DNA of 64,000 bases from Bacillus sp. (in: firmicutes) (GCA_017656295.1 JACDOC010000001.1:186001-250000), one strand, 5' to 3'. Shown: positions 7,396 to 18,213, counted from the stretch's first letter. A program made the numbers and translations. Notes: generated by a model not told the origin, from the letters alone.

Positions 7396-10142
7396 GTTAA
7401 TGCGAGTAAAGAATAAAGTTCCTCGTCTGAGAGTTCTGTGACCCATTGCTCGGATTGAATAATTTGGTCATTTAACGATTGCTTTTTTTCAAGCATGATG
7501 TCAATTTTCTCTTCTAATGTGCCGACAGTAATCAATTTATGAACGTGGACAAACCGTTGTTGACCTATTCGATAGGCACGATCGGTCGCCTGATGTTCAA
7601 CCGCCGGATTCCACCACCGATCATAATGGATGACATGATTCGCTGCCGTTAAGTTGAGTCCCGTTCCTCCTGCTTTTAAGGATAAAAGAAAAATCGGAAA
7701 TTCGCCTTCTTGGAATCGTTGTACATAGTCATCTCGTTGTTGTTTGGGCATGCTCCCGTTTAAAAACGGGACGTCTATTCCGAAGTGTTTTTTGATGACT
7801 TGTTGAATTATTTCACCCATTTTCAAGTATTGGGTGAATAGAAGGCACGCTTCGTTTTGATCGAGACAAGCGGTAATCAGGTCCAACGTTTTTTGTAGTT
7901 TTTCGGATCGTTTTAGCAAATTGGCTGGCGCTGTTTCTTTTAAGTAAAGGGCCGGATGGTTACACAACTGTTTTAATTGATTGAGCATTTGCAACACTTT
8001 CCCTCGACGTTCCAAACCGGTTAACGTTGGTATTTCCGCAAACGTATCTTGAATGAGTTGTTCGTACAGGGCTGCTTGTTCATCCGTTAACGGACAATAT
8101 TCTTTTTGTTCGAGCTTATCCGGTAAGTTCAAGGCTACTTCTTTGTCCGTTTTTAAGCGGCGGAGGAGGAACGGACGAATGAGCTTCTGCAACGCCTGGA
8201 TACGGTCCACTTCTTCGTCGCGTTCAATCGGAACGATAAACCGTTTTTGAAACTGGGCAAACGATCCTAAATAGCCGCGATTCATAAAGTCAAAAATGGC
8301 CCACAATTCGCTCAACCGGTTTTCCATTGGCGTTCCTGTTAACGCAATATGGTGCTGTCCTTTTAGCTTTCGGATGGCTCGGGATTGTTTCGTGTTGGCG
8401 TTTTTAATGTTTTGTGCTTCATCTAAGGCAATCGTGCTCCATTTTACGCTTGAGAGTTCATCAAAATCTAAATGAGCTAAGGTGTACGTCGTCAAAATGA
8501 CATCAGACGAAGCGGCCCATGTGGTAAAATCTTCGCCTTTTGTCCGGTGACTTCCGTAATGCGTCCCGACACGAAGGGAGGGAGCAAATCGCTCAAGCTC
8601 CCGCTGCCAGTTTCCAAGCACCGATGTCGGGCAAATGATGAGGGCAGGAGTGTCGGGAGCTTCTTTTTCCCGTACGTGTAACAAATACGCAATCAATTGA
8701 ATGGTTTTTCCAAGACCCATGTCGTCAGCTAAGCAAGCCCCAAAGCCGTGTTCGCGTAAAAAATAGAGCCAGCTCATTCCGAACTGCTGGTACGGTCGTA
8801 AGGTCGCTTGTAAGTCGAACGGTGTTGGCAAAAGCGGAATGTCTTTAGGATTCGTTAATTGGCGAAGCCATTGTTTTAACGAGCGGCTTAACTCAAATTG
8901 CAATTTAGCTAATTCGCGTTCGTCTTCCGTATCGGTTACAACGAGCGGTTCGTCGCCAAGTTGTTGATGGAGCAAGTCGGACATCGAAACGCCTTTCTCC
9001 TTCGCTTCTTCCATCAATATTTTCAACCGTTGAATCAATCGATGGTCTAATTGCACCCATTGGCCATTGATGCGCACAAGATTTCGTTTTTCGTGAACGA
9101 GCTGTTGAAATTCTTCTTCAGACAACTCTTTCCCGTTAATCGACAAGCGCCAATCAAAATCAAGGAGCGCATTCATTCCTACATACGACCGGTACGTCTC
9201 TTGTTTGACCGTTGCTTTTACTTGCACGGAGGCTTTTCGAATCGATTCCCACCAGGACGGAAGGAAAATCGGTACCCCAAGAGCGGTTAATGTTTCGCTA
9301 GAAGACGATAAAAAGGTCCACGCTTCTTCATCCGATAAGCGGTCTTTCATCTGGCCATCTTCATAAAGCCATGGAAACAGACGCTCCCAACGGGTTTGTT
9401 CTTGTTCGACAGCTCGAATATGTTTTTTCCAACCGCGTGGCAACGAACTCGAAAGGGGAAAAATGGCTTCACTGTTTCGTTCTTTTAAAACGGTTTCCAA
9501 GTGCCATTCCGTTGCGCCTTCTTCCGGCTCGGACAATCGTAGCCCAATGGTAAACGGAAGCGGAGTGTCATTTCCTCTCAGCCATTCCTGCCATTTTTGT
9601 TCATCAAAGTAGGCGACAATTTCTTGCGGAGAAAGCTGTTCTTGGGCCGCGTGCTTGTTAACAAGGTTCTCCATACTTTCTGTCACAATCGTTTGTAAAA
9701 ATAATCGTGCCGATTGCTCTTCGCTTTTAATTGTCCAGACTTTTTTGTCATCGACTTGAGCGAACAGTTCTTCCGGTAGGCTCCAAAGTAGTTTGGTCCC
9801 GTCTTCGCTGACTGTCGGCTGAACTTTCGCATTTTGTATGGCCTTATAAACATCTGGTCCTACGTCATGGAGAACTTGTAACGGTTCATCCCACTCCCAC
9901 GGTAAAAAGGAGTTATACGTTCGGCGTCCGAATAGAGATAACAGGTCCCAGGCGCTAATGACGAACCCGATATCCCGCCCTTCCGTTTTGGTTTCCAGCA
10001 TCGATCCGTAAAAGCTTTCCTCATGCCAAATAAACAGCTTTTTCAAATTCATCGTTCCGATATGTTCGTTCGGAGTGTAAATGAAATAACGGGAACGACT
10101 TAATTTTTTTATAGACACGAACAGTATATTAACCGTTAACAT
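7392..10142 (-). CDS. ywqA: SNF2-family DEAD/DEAH-like DNA helicase/translocase YwqA
   Basis: A 916-residue Swi2/Snf2 ATPase. The N-terminal ~430 residues are the bacterial SNF2-associated region. The ATPase core follows with Walker A CLADDMGLGKTIQLIAYLL, motif II LDEAQNIKN, motif III ALTGTPMENRL, then the helicase C-domain with SLKAGGTGLNLTAANHVIHY and the arginine-finger motif DRAYRIGQ. Such proteins move on double-stranded DNA and remodel bound proteins. It overlaps the end of the upstream SWIM gene by 14 bases, so the two are cotranscribed and probably act together. The physiological role is not settled. Confidence 0.9.
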   Translation of the reverse strand: MLTVNILFVSIKKLSRSRYFIYTPNEHIGTMNLKKLFIWHEESFYGSMLETKTEGRDIGFVISAWDLLSLFGRRTYNSFLPWEWDEPLQVLHDVGPDVYKAIQNAKVQPTVSEDGTKLLWSLPEELFAQVDDKKVWTIKSEEQSARLFLQTIVTESMENLVNKHAAQEQLSPQEIVAYFDEQKWQEWLRGNDTPLPFTIGLRLSEPEEGATEWHLETVLKERNSEAIFPLSSSLPRGWKKHIRAVEQEQTRWERLFPWLYEDGQMKDRLSDEEAWTFLSSSSETLTALGVPIFLPSWWESIRKASVQVKATVKQETYRSYVGMNALLDFDWRLSINGKELSEEEFQQLVHEKRNLVRINGQWVQLDHRLIQRLKILMEEAKEKGVSMSDLLHQQLGDEPLVVTDTEDERELAKLQFELSRSLKQWLRQLTNPKDIPLLPTPFDLQATLRPYQQFGMSWLYFLREHGFGACLADDMGLGKTIQLIAYLLHVREKEAPDTPALIICPTSVLGNWQRELERFAPSLRVGTHYGSHRTKGEDFTTWAASSDVILTTYTLAHLDFDELSSVKWSTIALDEAQNIKNANTKQSRAIRKLKGQHHIALTGTPMENRLSELWAIFDFMNRGYLGSFAQFQKRFIVPIERDEEVDRIQALQKLIRPFLLRRLKTDKEVALNLPDKLEQKEYCPLTDEQAALYEQLIQDTFAEIPTLTGLERRGKVLQMLNQLKQLCNHPALYLKETAPANLLKRSEKLQKTLDLITACLDQNEACLLFTQYLKMGEIIQQVIKKHFGIDVPFLNGSMPKQQRDDYVQRFQEGEFPIFLLSLKAGGTGLNLTAANHVIHYDRWWNPAVEHQATDRAYRIGQQRFVHVHKLITVGTLEEKIDIMLEKKQSLNDQIIQSEQWVTELSDEELYSLLALT

Positions 10143-11727
10143 GCGTTAATTTTCCCCTTTCTAGTTCCTCCTGAAACGCGCGCAATCGTTTTGTTTCCTC
10201 TTGAAGTGTAGTAAGGAAGAGCTCCCACTGGTCAAGCCGTTTTAATTTTTTATAAATGGTATGTAGTTTTTTTATATATTTCACCGCTAGTTTGTAATGC
10301 TGCCGGGTTCGCTGATTGACATGATAGTGTACGGTATCATGGTAGAGCGGAAGTAAAAGCTCCGGTGCTTCCTTTTGAATCGTTCGTAATTCTTCGGTAG
10401 GAAGGTCGTCTGCCCGGTGGCCCATGTACAGCTGCAATTCAACCCATTGTTGATAGGCTCCTTGCTCATATAACAAGTCGCTATAGTGATAGTAACTATA
10501 AGGAAGAGTGACGCGCATCAACCGTTCCATTTGCTTCGGATGTTCGTTTACAATGCCGTACCGTTTGAATTGTTGAAGAAGCGACTGGATGTACCGAGTT
10601 CGTAAATAGTTCGTTTCCAGCGTTTGTAAAAAGGGCTCAAGCGAATGTTCGATCCACGTTAACAATCGGCTCATACGCTTAGAGTCATTCAATGAAGCCA
10701 ACCATTCAATCCACCACGACACATAATAAAGAACATCAGGCGCAGCAAGGGAAAAGAATTTTTCCGCCAAGTCGTCATTTTTTAAAAGAAGCGAATGATG
10801 GACGTTTGCCAAAATATTAGGCATCCGCAGATCCTGTAACGTCTCCATCTCTTCCTGCCGCCAAGTAGCTTTGGTAAACACATCCGTCCATAAAAAGCGA
10901 TAGACGTCGAAGTAAAACGGGAAAAGATCATCATCCCATGCTATAAAGTCTCGAGCCCACGTCCGAAGTTCCGAAAGAAACGGATCAAACGAAAAAGGTA
11001 GAGGATGAGGAAGGTTGTTCACGGCTTTTTCCGCCATCTCTACTAAGTAATGAAAATGGGAAAACACACTGCGCTCCAATTCATTTTTAGAAAAATTCCA
11101 CGTCCGTGTTTCCTCGCGTAACTGATGTAAGAGCCAACAAACGGAATATAAACGGTATAACTTTTTCATTTCCTCTTCGACGGGCTCAGTTTGTCGAATC
11201 CGTAAAAAATACGAGTCGAGGAGGTTCATCAAAAGGTAAGGATTTTTCTGGACAACGGCCGAATCGAACGTCGCAAATGCCTCGGTTAACCGTTCGTTCC
11301 ACGCTTCGACCGAATGGGAGCGAAAACGTTGTTCTTTTTGTTTTAACAACGTAGACGCTCGTTGAAGTTGCGAAAAAATGTTTGTAGTCGAACGAGACTT
11401 TTTCCATTCTTCAATCCAACGCGTTACGCTTTTTGACCGGCTGTATAACGAAAAAAAAGCCGCCAACAAGTGCGGACAATCCGGTTCCTTACAATCACAA
11501 CGAGACAAATAAAAGTCATCCACATCAATTGAACCAGTGAACTTCGTGCCGTAATCATCTACATAGAACTTTAAAAATAAGCTTTCATGTTCGTCGCTCC
11601 ACTGTACATGTCGTTTATGATATAGATAAAATGCCCTATTTACCTTTTGTTGATCCTTCACATCGGAAGAATCTAACCGCTCCTCCCAATACGTTGCCCA
11701 CTCATCTAATACGACCGCACGTATCAA
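10129..11727 (-). CDS. ywqB: SWIM zinc-finger protein YwqB
   Basis: A protein of about 532 residues with a SWIM-type zinc finger at residues ~75-95, seen as YLSRCDCKEPDCPHLLAAF (CxC...CxH). The rest is helical and charged, as in other SWIM proteins coupled to SNF2 ATPases. TTG at 11727 is preferred as start because GAAGAGG lies 7-8 bases before it; an in-frame GTG at 11736 overlaps that site. It is translationally coupled to ywqA. SWIM domains bind DNA or proteins, so it may target the translocase. Confidence 0.8.
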   Translation of the reverse strand: MIRAVVLDEWATYWEERLDSSDVKDQQKVNRAFYLYHKRHVQWSDEHESLFLKFYVDDYGTKFTGSIDVDDFYLSRCDCKEPDCPHLLAAFFSLYSRSKSVTRWIEEWKKSRSTTNIFSQLQRASTLLKQKEQRFRSHSVEAWNERLTEAFATFDSAVVQKNPYLLMNLLDSYFLRIRQTEPVEEEMKKLYRLYSVCWLLHQLREETRTWNFSKNELERSVFSHFHYLVEMAEKAVNNLPHPLPFSFDPFLSELRTWARDFIAWDDDLFPFYFDVYRFLWTDVFTKATWRQEEMETLQDLRMPNILANVHHSLLLKNDDLAEKFFSLAAPDVLYYVSWWIEWLASLNDSKRMSRLLTWIEHSLEPFLQTLETNYLRTRYIQSLLQQFKRYGIVNEHPKQMERLMRVTLPYSYYHYSDLLYEQGAYQQWVELQLYMGHRADDLPTEELRTIQKEAPELLLPLYHDTVHYHVNQRTRQHYKLAVKYIKKLHTIYKKLKRLDQWELFLTTLQEETKRLRAFQEELERGKLTHVNG

Positions 11728-11888
11728 CCAAAACACCTCTTCACGAAAAATCTCTCCCCATTATATCACACGTCAAACGCGAAATATGTCATCTTCTTGG
11801 TGGACAATTTATTCCAAGTATGTCCATATACAGAGACACTCACACCTAGCCTTCATTAAATGTGGAATTTTTCGGAAGTGCCAATCCC

Positions 11889-11920
11889 AAAAAAAGAAAC
11901 CGCCTGCGTGATCAGGCGGG
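11889..11920 (-). terminator. Rho-independent terminator of the alkaline phosphatase gene
   Basis: On the minus strand CCGCCTG and CAGGCGG form a stem followed by TTTCTTTTTTT. It lies about 110 bases past the phosphatase stop, with a degenerate repeat array between. Confidence 0.8.
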
Positions 11921-11974
11921 TAACTTTTGGGAAGTAGAAAAAATTTTCAAAGTGGAAATAACGTGCTTAGTTGG

Positions 11975-12060
11975 CCGGTTACTTACTCGAGAAGCAGAAT
12001 TACTTACTATAGTCGGAAAAGAAAATTACTTGCTTTTTAATAAAGTAAAAAAATTACTTG
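11975..12060. repeat. Degenerate tandem array with AATTACTTRCT core
   Basis: Four units, GGTTACTTACT, AATTACTTACT, AATTACTTGCT and AATTACTTGCC, recur at 21-27 base steps. The array overlaps the last codons of the alkaline phosphatase, so the protein end (FFTLLKSK) is encoded by repeat sequence. It is less regular than the other arrays. Confidence 0.45.
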
Positions 12061-13723
12061 CCGATATAGCTCCCCTAAAAGGTACGAGAGGAGACGGAAT
12101 GTACATCGTTTCTCCGGTAAACACGTTCACTCCTGGTTGGGACACTTTTTTGTCATTTTTCCAATAAAAGTTTTTGTTTTTCGGGTAGCGGAATTCGACG
12201 CCGTCCTTTTTGGCGACCATGACGATATTTTCTTGATCTGACGTATCGAGGGAGACATCATACCCTTGTTGCTTAAAATACGTAACCCCATCGACGAACA
12301 ACACATTCGTTGCATGCTCTAAAGACAGGCCTAAAAAATGGGCGACCTTCTTCGCTAAGTCGATATTGTTGAGAAGCCCTGTTGGTTTTTCCGGTCCATA
12401 CGCATATAAAAACACGTCTTCTCCGGTATGGCCGTGAGTGGTAAAGCCGAGATGGGCTCTTTTAGCCATGATGTCGGCTAATACTTCTTCGATATGGGTC
12501 GCATTAGCAATCCGACCCCATTCATCGATGGTTAATTCATTTAGTCCATACAATTTTACCACTTCTTTTAAATTCCCTTTGTCTTCGTCTAATTGGGACA
12601 AAGCCCCCGTTACGGTGAGCTTTGCTTTTTTTAACGGACCAATCACCTTGGATTTTGCTACTGTTTTATAGGTGTCATCCGTATCCGGATTGCCGATTGT
12701 CAGCCCACCTGTACCGTGGTCCGTAACGGCAATAACGAGCGTATTCCCGTCTTTTTTCGCAAACTTAATAGCTTCGCCTACCGCTTTATCAAATGCAAGT
12801 ACTTCACTCACCATACCGACTGGGTCGTTTTTATGCGCCGACCAATCGACTTTGCTTCCTTCGACGAATAAAAAGAAGCCTTGTGGGTCTTTTGAAAGAA
12901 GGGAAATCGATTTTTCCGTCATCTCCGCTAATGACGGTTGAGGAAGGTCGAGGTATTTGCGGTCGATGTCATATGCCATATCGCTATCGGCGAACGTTCC
13001 CCACACAGGAAGTTGCTTGACCGATTTCAGCTCATTCCGCGTTGTCACCACTTGATAGCCTAAGTTCTCGAGTTCGCCCCACAAATTTTCTCCATCTTTT
13101 CGCCCGTGAATCGGTTTGTCTTGAGGATAACCTTTCCGTAGGCCCGGATGATCTTTTTTCCATTCGTTTTGTGGAATTAACGGCCCTTTTCCGCCTCCTA
13201 ACACGAGGTCGAGTCCTTGATACACTTGCTGTTCAGCAATGTCATCGAAATGTTCCCGATTTGTTACATGGGAAGAAAAAGCGGCAGGCGTGGCATGCTG
13301 AATCGGGGAGGTGGCTACCAATCCAACCGCCATCCCTTTTTGCTTCGCTCCTTCTAAAACGGTAGCCACCGGCCGGAGATAAGCAGGAGTTTGAACCTCT
13401 TTTCCTTGAAACACCGGCACAAGTCCCACGACATCCGCCATTGTTTTCTTGCCTGTAGCCATGGCTGTCGCTGCTGCGGCAGAATCCGTAATGATAGATG
13501 ACTTAGAATACGTTTGTACCCCGCCAACTAACAGCTCATCTAAAAATAGAGGGTTTCCTTTGTACCATCTTGCTAACGTCACTGCATCTGCGCTCGTCCC
13601 GTCCATTACCATAAAAATAACGTTACGTTTTTGTGCTACTTCCTTCCCTTGGGCTGGTATACTAGAAGACCAACTAACGGAAAAAACAACAAATAAACAC
13701 ACGATTTGTAGAAAACGACTCAT
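12026..13723 (-). CDS. Secreted alkaline phosphatase
   Basis: A 565-residue alkaline phosphatase of the PhoA superfamily that frees phosphate from phosphomonoesters outside the cell. It begins with a signal peptide (FLQIVCLFVVFSVSWSSSIPAQG). Seen are the metal site FMVMDGTSADAV, the nucleophile motif ITDSAAAATAMATGKKT with catalytic Ser, the QHATPAAFSSHVTN segment, VTDHGTGGL and the late TTHGHTGEDVFLYAYG motif. It is longer than PhoA of E. coli, with a C-terminal extension of ~110 residues. It has no SLH domain. A weak GGTGG site precedes the ATG. Phosphate control is likely but no Pho box was identified. Confidence 0.9.
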   Translation of the reverse strand: MSRFLQIVCLFVVFSVSWSSSIPAQGKEVAQKRNVIFMVMDGTSADAVTLARWYKGNPLFLDELLVGGVQTYSKSSIITDSAAAATAMATGKKTMADVVGLVPVFQGKEVQTPAYLRPVATVLEGAKQKGMAVGLVATSPIQHATPAAFSSHVTNREHFDDIAEQQVYQGLDLVLGGGKGPLIPQNEWKKDHPGLRKGYPQDKPIHGRKDGENLWGELENLGYQVVTTRNELKSVKQLPVWGTFADSDMAYDIDRKYLDLPQPSLAEMTEKSISLLSKDPQGFFLFVEGSKVDWSAHKNDPVGMVSEVLAFDKAVGEAIKFAKKDGNTLVIAVTDHGTGGLTIGNPDTDDTYKTVAKSKVIGPLKKAKLTVTGALSQLDEDKGNLKEVVKLYGLNELTIDEWGRIANATHIEEVLADIMAKRAHLGFTTHGHTGEDVFLYAYGPEKPTGLLNNIDLAKKVAHFLGLSLEHATNVLFVDGVTYFKQQGYDVSLDTSDQENIVMVAKKDGVEFRYPKNKNFYWKNDKKVSQPGVNVFTGETMYIPSPLVPFRGAISASNFFTLLKSK

Positions 13724-13862
13724 ACAAGCACCACCATTATAAATTTGTACTGTATTACATTTTTGTTAAGCTTTTGGATATTAGTTTATTGATTTGACCA
13801 GATGTTATACAATTAGTACTTGGATGAATGGATGGGGCAAAACAGAAGACGGGGGGATTCAT

Positions 13863-14756
13863 TTGAGAATTAAAAAAGCGATCATACCAGCGGCCGGGTT
13901 AGGTACACGCTTTTTACCAGCAACAAAAGCGCAGCCGAAAGAAATGTTACCAATTGTAGATAAACCAACCATTCAATACATTGTCGAAGAAGCGGTCGCA
14001 TCTGGTATTGAAGATATTATGATCATTACCGGAAGAGGAAAACGGGCGATAGAAGACCATTTTGACAAGTCTTATGAACTGGAAGAAACGCTAGCGAAAC
14101 GTGAAAAGTGGGAGCAATTAGAAGAAATCCAATCAATTGCGAACTTAGCGAACATACATTATATAAGACAAAAAGAACCTAAAGGATTAGGACATGCGAT
14201 CCATTGCGCCAAAACATTCATCGGTAACGAACCATTTGCTGTTTTACTTGGAGATGATATTGTCGAAGCACCAACCCCTTGTCTCAAACAAATGATTGAT
14301 ATCTACGAATCGTTAAACGAACCAGCATCCATTCTTGGGGTTCAAGAAGTGCCCCGCGAAGATGTATCAAAATATGGAATCATCGAACTTGCCGAAAAAG
14401 TAGGTTCAAATTTATATAAAATCGAAAACTTAGTCGAAAAGCCGTCAACCGAAGAGGCACCTTCCACGTACGCCATCATGGGAAGGTACATTTTACAACC
14501 AGAAATCTTACACATTCTCGAAACCCTTCCGCCAGGAGCTGGGGGAGAAATCCAACTTACCGACGCCATCCAACAGCTGGCACAACGACAGTCTGTATAT
14601 GGATTTTATTTCACTGGAAAACGCTACGACGTCGGTGACAAGCTTGGATTCATCAAAGCGACGATTGAACTCGGGTTAAAACGGCCGGACTTGCGGGAGG
14701 AGTTATTAGCGTATTTGGAAGGAATCATGACAGTAGAGAAGGGAACATCTGTATGA
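13863..14756 (+). CDS. galU: UTP-glucose-1-phosphate uridylyltransferase
   Basis: Makes UDP-glucose from glucose-1-phosphate and UTP. The signature [20 protein letters not shown] and the [13 protein letters not shown] motif are present. The product is 297 residues from a TTG start at 13863, which has GGGGGG 5-6 bases upstream and gives the standard N-terminus; in-frame sequence reaches back to 13794 but has no site. It opens the wall-polymer operon and overlaps ugd by 4 bases (ATGA). UDP-glucose here likely feeds the dehydrogenase encoded next. In B. subtilis the equivalent is gtaB. Confidence 0.93.
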   Translation: MRIKKAIIPAAGLGTRFLPATKAQPKEMLPIVDKPTIQYIVEEAVASGIEDIMIITGRGKRAIEDHFDKSYELEETLAKREKWEQLEEIQSIANLANIHYIRQKEPKGLGHAIHCAKTFIGNEPFAVLLGDDIVEAPTPCLKQMIDIYESLNEPASILGVQEVPREDVSKYGIIELAEKVGSNLYKIENLVEKPSTEEAPSTYAIMGRYILQPEILHILETLPPGAGGEIQLTDAIQQLAQRQSVYGFYFTGKRYDVGDKLGFIKATIELGLKRPDLREELLAYLEGIMTVEKGTSV

Positions 14757-16072
14757 GAATTGCCATCGTAGGAACAGGTTATGTTGGATTAGTCACAGGG
14801 GTTTGTTTAGCAGAAGTTGGACATCAGGTGACATGTTTTGACATTAATGAAGAAAAAATCGAATTCCTTTGTAGCGGAACATCTCCCATTTACGAACCGG
14901 GATTAGAAGAATTTATGAAAAAGAATATGGAAGAAGGCCGGTTATTTTTTACTTCTTTGCCTGATGAAGCGTACAGGCAGGCGGAGGTTGTTTTTATTGC
15001 CGTCGGGACACCAGAGAAGGAAGATGGTTCTGCTGACCTTCGATATATTGAAAAAGCAGCAATCACCATTGCTCAACATGTCAACAATGACGTGGTCGTT
15101 GTTATTAAAAGTACCGTTCCAGTAGGAACAAATGAAAAAGTGGAACAACTGTTAAAAACGAAGGCACCAAATGACATCACCATTCGAGTGGTGTCGAATC
15201 CGGAGTTTTTACGCGAAGGTTCCGCCGTGTACGATACGTTTCATGCGGATCGCATTGTGATTGGTGCGAATGACGAAGAAGCGGGAAATCTAGTTGAAAA
15301 AATTTACGAACCATTCCACCTTCCTATTCTTCGAACCGATATTCGGAGTGCGGAAATGATTAAGTACGCTTCTAATGTCTTTTTAGCTACAAAAATTAGT
15401 TTTATTAACGAAATAGCAAATTTATGTGAAAAAACGGGAGCAGATATTGAAGACGTGGCGAAGGGAATGGGAATGGATCAACGAATTGGTGCGAAGTTTT
15501 TACGTGCAGGGATTGGTTTTGGCGGCTCTTGTTTTCCGAAAGACACAAAGGCTCTTCAAAAAACAGCTGCTGAGCACAACTACCAATTCCATATTCTCGA
15601 TGCTGTCTTGCAAGTAAATAACATCCAAAAAGGTAAACTTTATGAAAAGGCAAAAACGATTTTTCCGTCCTTACAAGGAAAAAACGTTGCAGTCTTAGGA
15701 CTCGCATTTAAACCAAATACAGATGATATTCGAGAAGCACCAGCTTTAGAACTATTGCAACAGTTACTATTGGATGAGGCCAACGTTCGAGTTTACGACC
15801 CGATTGCAATGAAAAATGTTAAAAAAATATTTGGTGATAAGCTGACTTATGCACCATCCATTGAAGAAGCGATTAAAGAAGCAGAAGTAACGTTTATTGT
15901 GACAGAGTGGAAAGAAATTAAAGAATTTCCATTAACAAAATACAAGCAATTGATGAAGCAACCATTAGTTATTGATGGTAGAAATTGTTATAATCTTAAA
16001 GAGGCTGAAAAAGTAGGATTACCATACATGTCAATTGGCCGAAAATCCGTTCATATTGATCCTTTAGCTTGA
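14753..16072 (+). CDS. ugd: UDP-glucose 6-dehydrogenase
   Basis: Oxidises UDP-glucose to UDP-glucuronate with two NAD+. The 439-residue protein shows the Rossmann motif [20 protein letters not shown] at the N-terminus, [15 protein letters not shown], the helix with [18 protein letters not shown], the catalytic Cys in [16 protein letters not shown] (about residue 260) and the C-terminal [16 protein letters not shown] domain. It is coupled to galU by an overlapping ATGA. A glucuronate unit in the wall polymer is therefore expected. Confidence 0.93.
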   Translation: MRIAIVGTGYVGLVTGVCLAEVGHQVTCFDINEEKIEFLCSGTSPIYEPGLEEFMKKNMEEGRLFFTSLPDEAYRQAEVVFIAVGTPEKEDGSADLRYIEKAAITIAQHVNNDVVVVIKSTVPVGTNEKVEQLLKTKAPNDITIRVVSNPEFLREGSAVYDTFHADRIVIGANDEEAGNLVEKIYEPFHLPILRTDIRSAEMIKYASNVFLATKISFINEIANLCEKTGADIEDVAKGMGMDQRIGAKFLRAGIGFGGSCFPKDTKALQKTAAEHNYQFHILDAVLQVNNIQKGKLYEKAKTIFPSLQGKNVAVLGLAFKPNTDDIREAPALELLQQLLLDEANVRVYDPIAMKNVKKIFGDKLTYAPSIEEAIKEAEVTFIVTEWKEIKEFPLTKYKQLMKQPLVIDGRNCYNLKEAEKVGLPYMSIGRKSVHIDPLA

Positions 16073-16191
16073 TAGTCATTGGGTCGAACGAAAAGTGAAT
16101 ATTTTCGACAGAACCTATCATAATAAGTTAATTTTCGCTATAATATCATCTAGATTGCACAATTTATTGGTTGAAAGGAAGTAATCTTTCT

Positions 16192-17466
16192 ATGTTTAAC
16201 AAAATCTGTGTTGTAGGTTTAGGATATATCGGATTACCGACTGCTGTTATGTTTGCCAACCATGGTGTAAAAGTTCATGGGGTAGACATTAACGAAAAAG
16301 CGGTCAATATGATTAAAAATAAACAACTGCATATAGAAGAAAATGGACTAGAAGAACGTTTAATCCAAGCAATTGATTCTGGAAACTTAACGGTTTCTAC
16401 AACTCCGGAAGAAGCGGACGTATTTATTATTGCTGTTCCTTCACCAATTAATGAGGATAAAACAGCGAACTTAGAATACGTTCGTGCAGCCACAGCGTCG
16501 ATTGTTCCTTACGTTCGCCGTGGAAACTTAGTGATTTTAGAATCCACCGTTCCTCCTCGTACGGTAGAAGATATCATGATTCCAGAGCTCGTGAAATCTG
16601 GGTTAGAAATCGGGGAGGAATTATTTGTTTCCCACTCACCTGAGCGTGTCATTCCAGGTAAAGTATTTGAGGAGTTAGTCAACAACGATCGTATTGTTGG
16701 CGGTATTAACGAAAAATCGGCTCAACTAACAAAAGAATTATATGAAGTATTTGTAAAAGGAACGATTCACTTAACGGATGCCACAACAGCTGAGCTCGTT
16801 AAAGTTATTGAAAATACGTACCGTGATGTAAACATTGCGTTTGCAAATGAGCTTGCCAAAATTAGCGAAAAAATTGGCGTGAACGTGTGGGAAGCCATCA
16901 AATTAGCGAACTATCATCCACGGGTCAATATCCACTTGCCAGGACCAGGAGTAGGTGGTCACTGTATTGCGGTTGACCCATGGTTTTTAGTAGAGCTACA
17001 GCCGGATTTAGCTCAAATCATCCATTTAGCGCGTCGTACAAACGATTCGATGCCGAAATTTACAGCTGATAAAGTTCGTTCGATTTTAGAAAAGCATCAA
17101 ATTCAACATGGTCGTGTAGCGGTATTAGGACTTGCGTTTAAAGCGAACATTGACGACATGCGCGAAAGTCCTTCCCTTCAAGTGATTAAGCATTTAGAAG
17201 AGTACGGCATTGACTATATAGCTTATGATCCACACATTAAGGAAAATAAGCTGCCAAAACAAACCCAACATTTAGAAGAAGCGATTGCTCATGCTGACGT
17301 GGTGTTAGTCTTAACGGACCATCAGAAGTTCAAAGCATTAGATCCTGAACGATTTGCAAAACATATGCGTAGCAAAATTGTGATCGATACGAAAAACTGT
17401 TTAGACCGTGAGCGTTGGGAGCAAGCAGGCTTTGAAGTCAATGTTTTAGGAGATACGAAAAATTAA
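16192..17466 (+). CDS. wecC: UDP-N-acetyl-D-mannosamine dehydrogenase-like nucleotide sugar dehydrogenase
   Basis: A second nucleotide-sugar dehydrogenase, 424 residues, with the WecC/VipA type N-terminus CVVGLGYIGLPTAVMFA, motif AVPSPINEDKTANL, VSHSPERVIPG, catalytic Cys in GPGVGGHCIAVDPWF and GLAFKANIDDMRESPS. Its likely product is UDP-ManNAcA, a common acidic sugar of secondary wall polymers. A C-6 dehydrogenase for a related HexNAc is possible. The ATG at 16192 is chosen because AAGGAAG lies before it. A 119-base gap from ugd may contain a separate promoter. Confidence 0.82.
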   Translation: MFNKICVVGLGYIGLPTAVMFANHGVKVHGVDINEKAVNMIKNKQLHIEENGLEERLIQAIDSGNLTVSTTPEEADVFIIAVPSPINEDKTANLEYVRAATASIVPYVRRGNLVILESTVPPRTVEDIMIPELVKSGLEIGEELFVSHSPERVIPGKVFEELVNNDRIVGGINEKSAQLTKELYEVFVKGTIHLTDATTAELVKVIENTYRDVNIAFANELAKISEKIGVNVWEAIKLANYHPRVNIHLPGPGVGGHCIAVDPWFLVELQPDLAQIIHLARRTNDSMPKFTADKVRSILEKHQIQHGRVAVLGLAFKANIDDMRESPSLQVIKHLEEYGIDYIAYDPHIKENKLPKQTQHLEEAIAHADVVLVLTDHQKFKALDPERFAKHMRSKIVIDTKNCLDRERWEQAGFEVNVLGDTKN

Positions 17467-17491
17467 TCGTCTGACCAGAATAGGTGATGAA

Positions 17492-18199
17492 ATGAAGGAA
17501 ACATTTCTTGGAGTAGATGTGAGTAACCAAACGTATGAGCAATTAACGGAACAATTGTTTCAAGATATTGCTCAAAAGAAAAAGTCGTTTATCGTCGCGA
17601 TTAATCCGGAAAAAATTATGAAGGCGCAGAAGGATGAACAGCTGCGCCAACTTCTCAATCGGGCGGATTATCAAATTCCTGATGGCATCGGTGTCGTCAT
17701 TGCCTCCATTTTAAAAGGAGGACGTATCCGTCAACGAGTGACTGGAATTGATATGATGCTTAAGCTGTGCGAAGAATCTGCCAACCGAGGAAAGACGATT
17801 TTCTTATATGGAGCCAAACCAGGAGTTGCTGAAGAAGCGAAAAAAAGCTTAGAGCAGAAATTCCCTGGGATCCAAATTGTCGGGACGATGCACGGCTATG
17901 AAAAAAATGAGGAAATCATTAAGGACGCGATCAATAAGGCCAACCCAGATATTTTATTTGTCGCTTTAGGAAGCCCAACGCAAGAATATTGGATTGTCAA
18001 CCATATGAACGAATTAGCCCCGTCCATTTTCCAAGGGGTCGGAGGTTCGTTTGATGTCATTTCCGGTCGAATTAAGCGAGCTCCCATACTCTTCCAAAAG
18101 CTGGGCCTTGAGTGGTTTTATCGTTTGATGAAAGAACCGTGGCGTTGGCGCCGACAACTCATTTTACCGAAATTTATCATTAAAGCGTTACGAGATTAG
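17492..18199 (+). CDS. tagA: WecG/TagA/CpsF-family glycosyltransferase
   Basis: A 235-residue GT26-family enzyme. Members add ManNAc or a related sugar to an undecaprenyl-diphosphate-linked GlcNAc at the inner membrane face, the second step of many wall polymers. Family motifs seen are AINPEKIMKAQ, YQIPDGIGVVIASILKGG, VTGIDMMLKLCE, FLYGAKPG and LGSPTQEYWI, with the basic C-terminal membrane-contact region GLEWFYRLMKEPWRWRRQ. It sits between the ManNAcA dehydrogenase and the flippase, consistent with linkage-unit synthesis. The exact donor is unknown. Confidence 0.85.
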   Translation: MKETFLGVDVSNQTYEQLTEQLFQDIAQKKKSFIVAINPEKIMKAQKDEQLRQLLNRADYQIPDGIGVVIASILKGGRIRQRVTGIDMMLKLCEESANRGKTIFLYGAKPGVAEEAKKSLEQKFPGIQIVGTMHGYEKNEEIIKDAINKANPDILFVALGSPTQEYWIVNHMNELAPSIFQGVGGSFDVISGRIKRAPILFQKLGLEWFYRLMKEPWRWRRQLILPKFIIKALRD

Positions 18200-18213
18200 A
18201 AGGGATACTCACC

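Noticed and set aside
11862-12167. Plus-strand frame of 101 codons
   Set aside because: It crosses a terminator and runs antisense into the alkaline phosphatase; no ribosome site.
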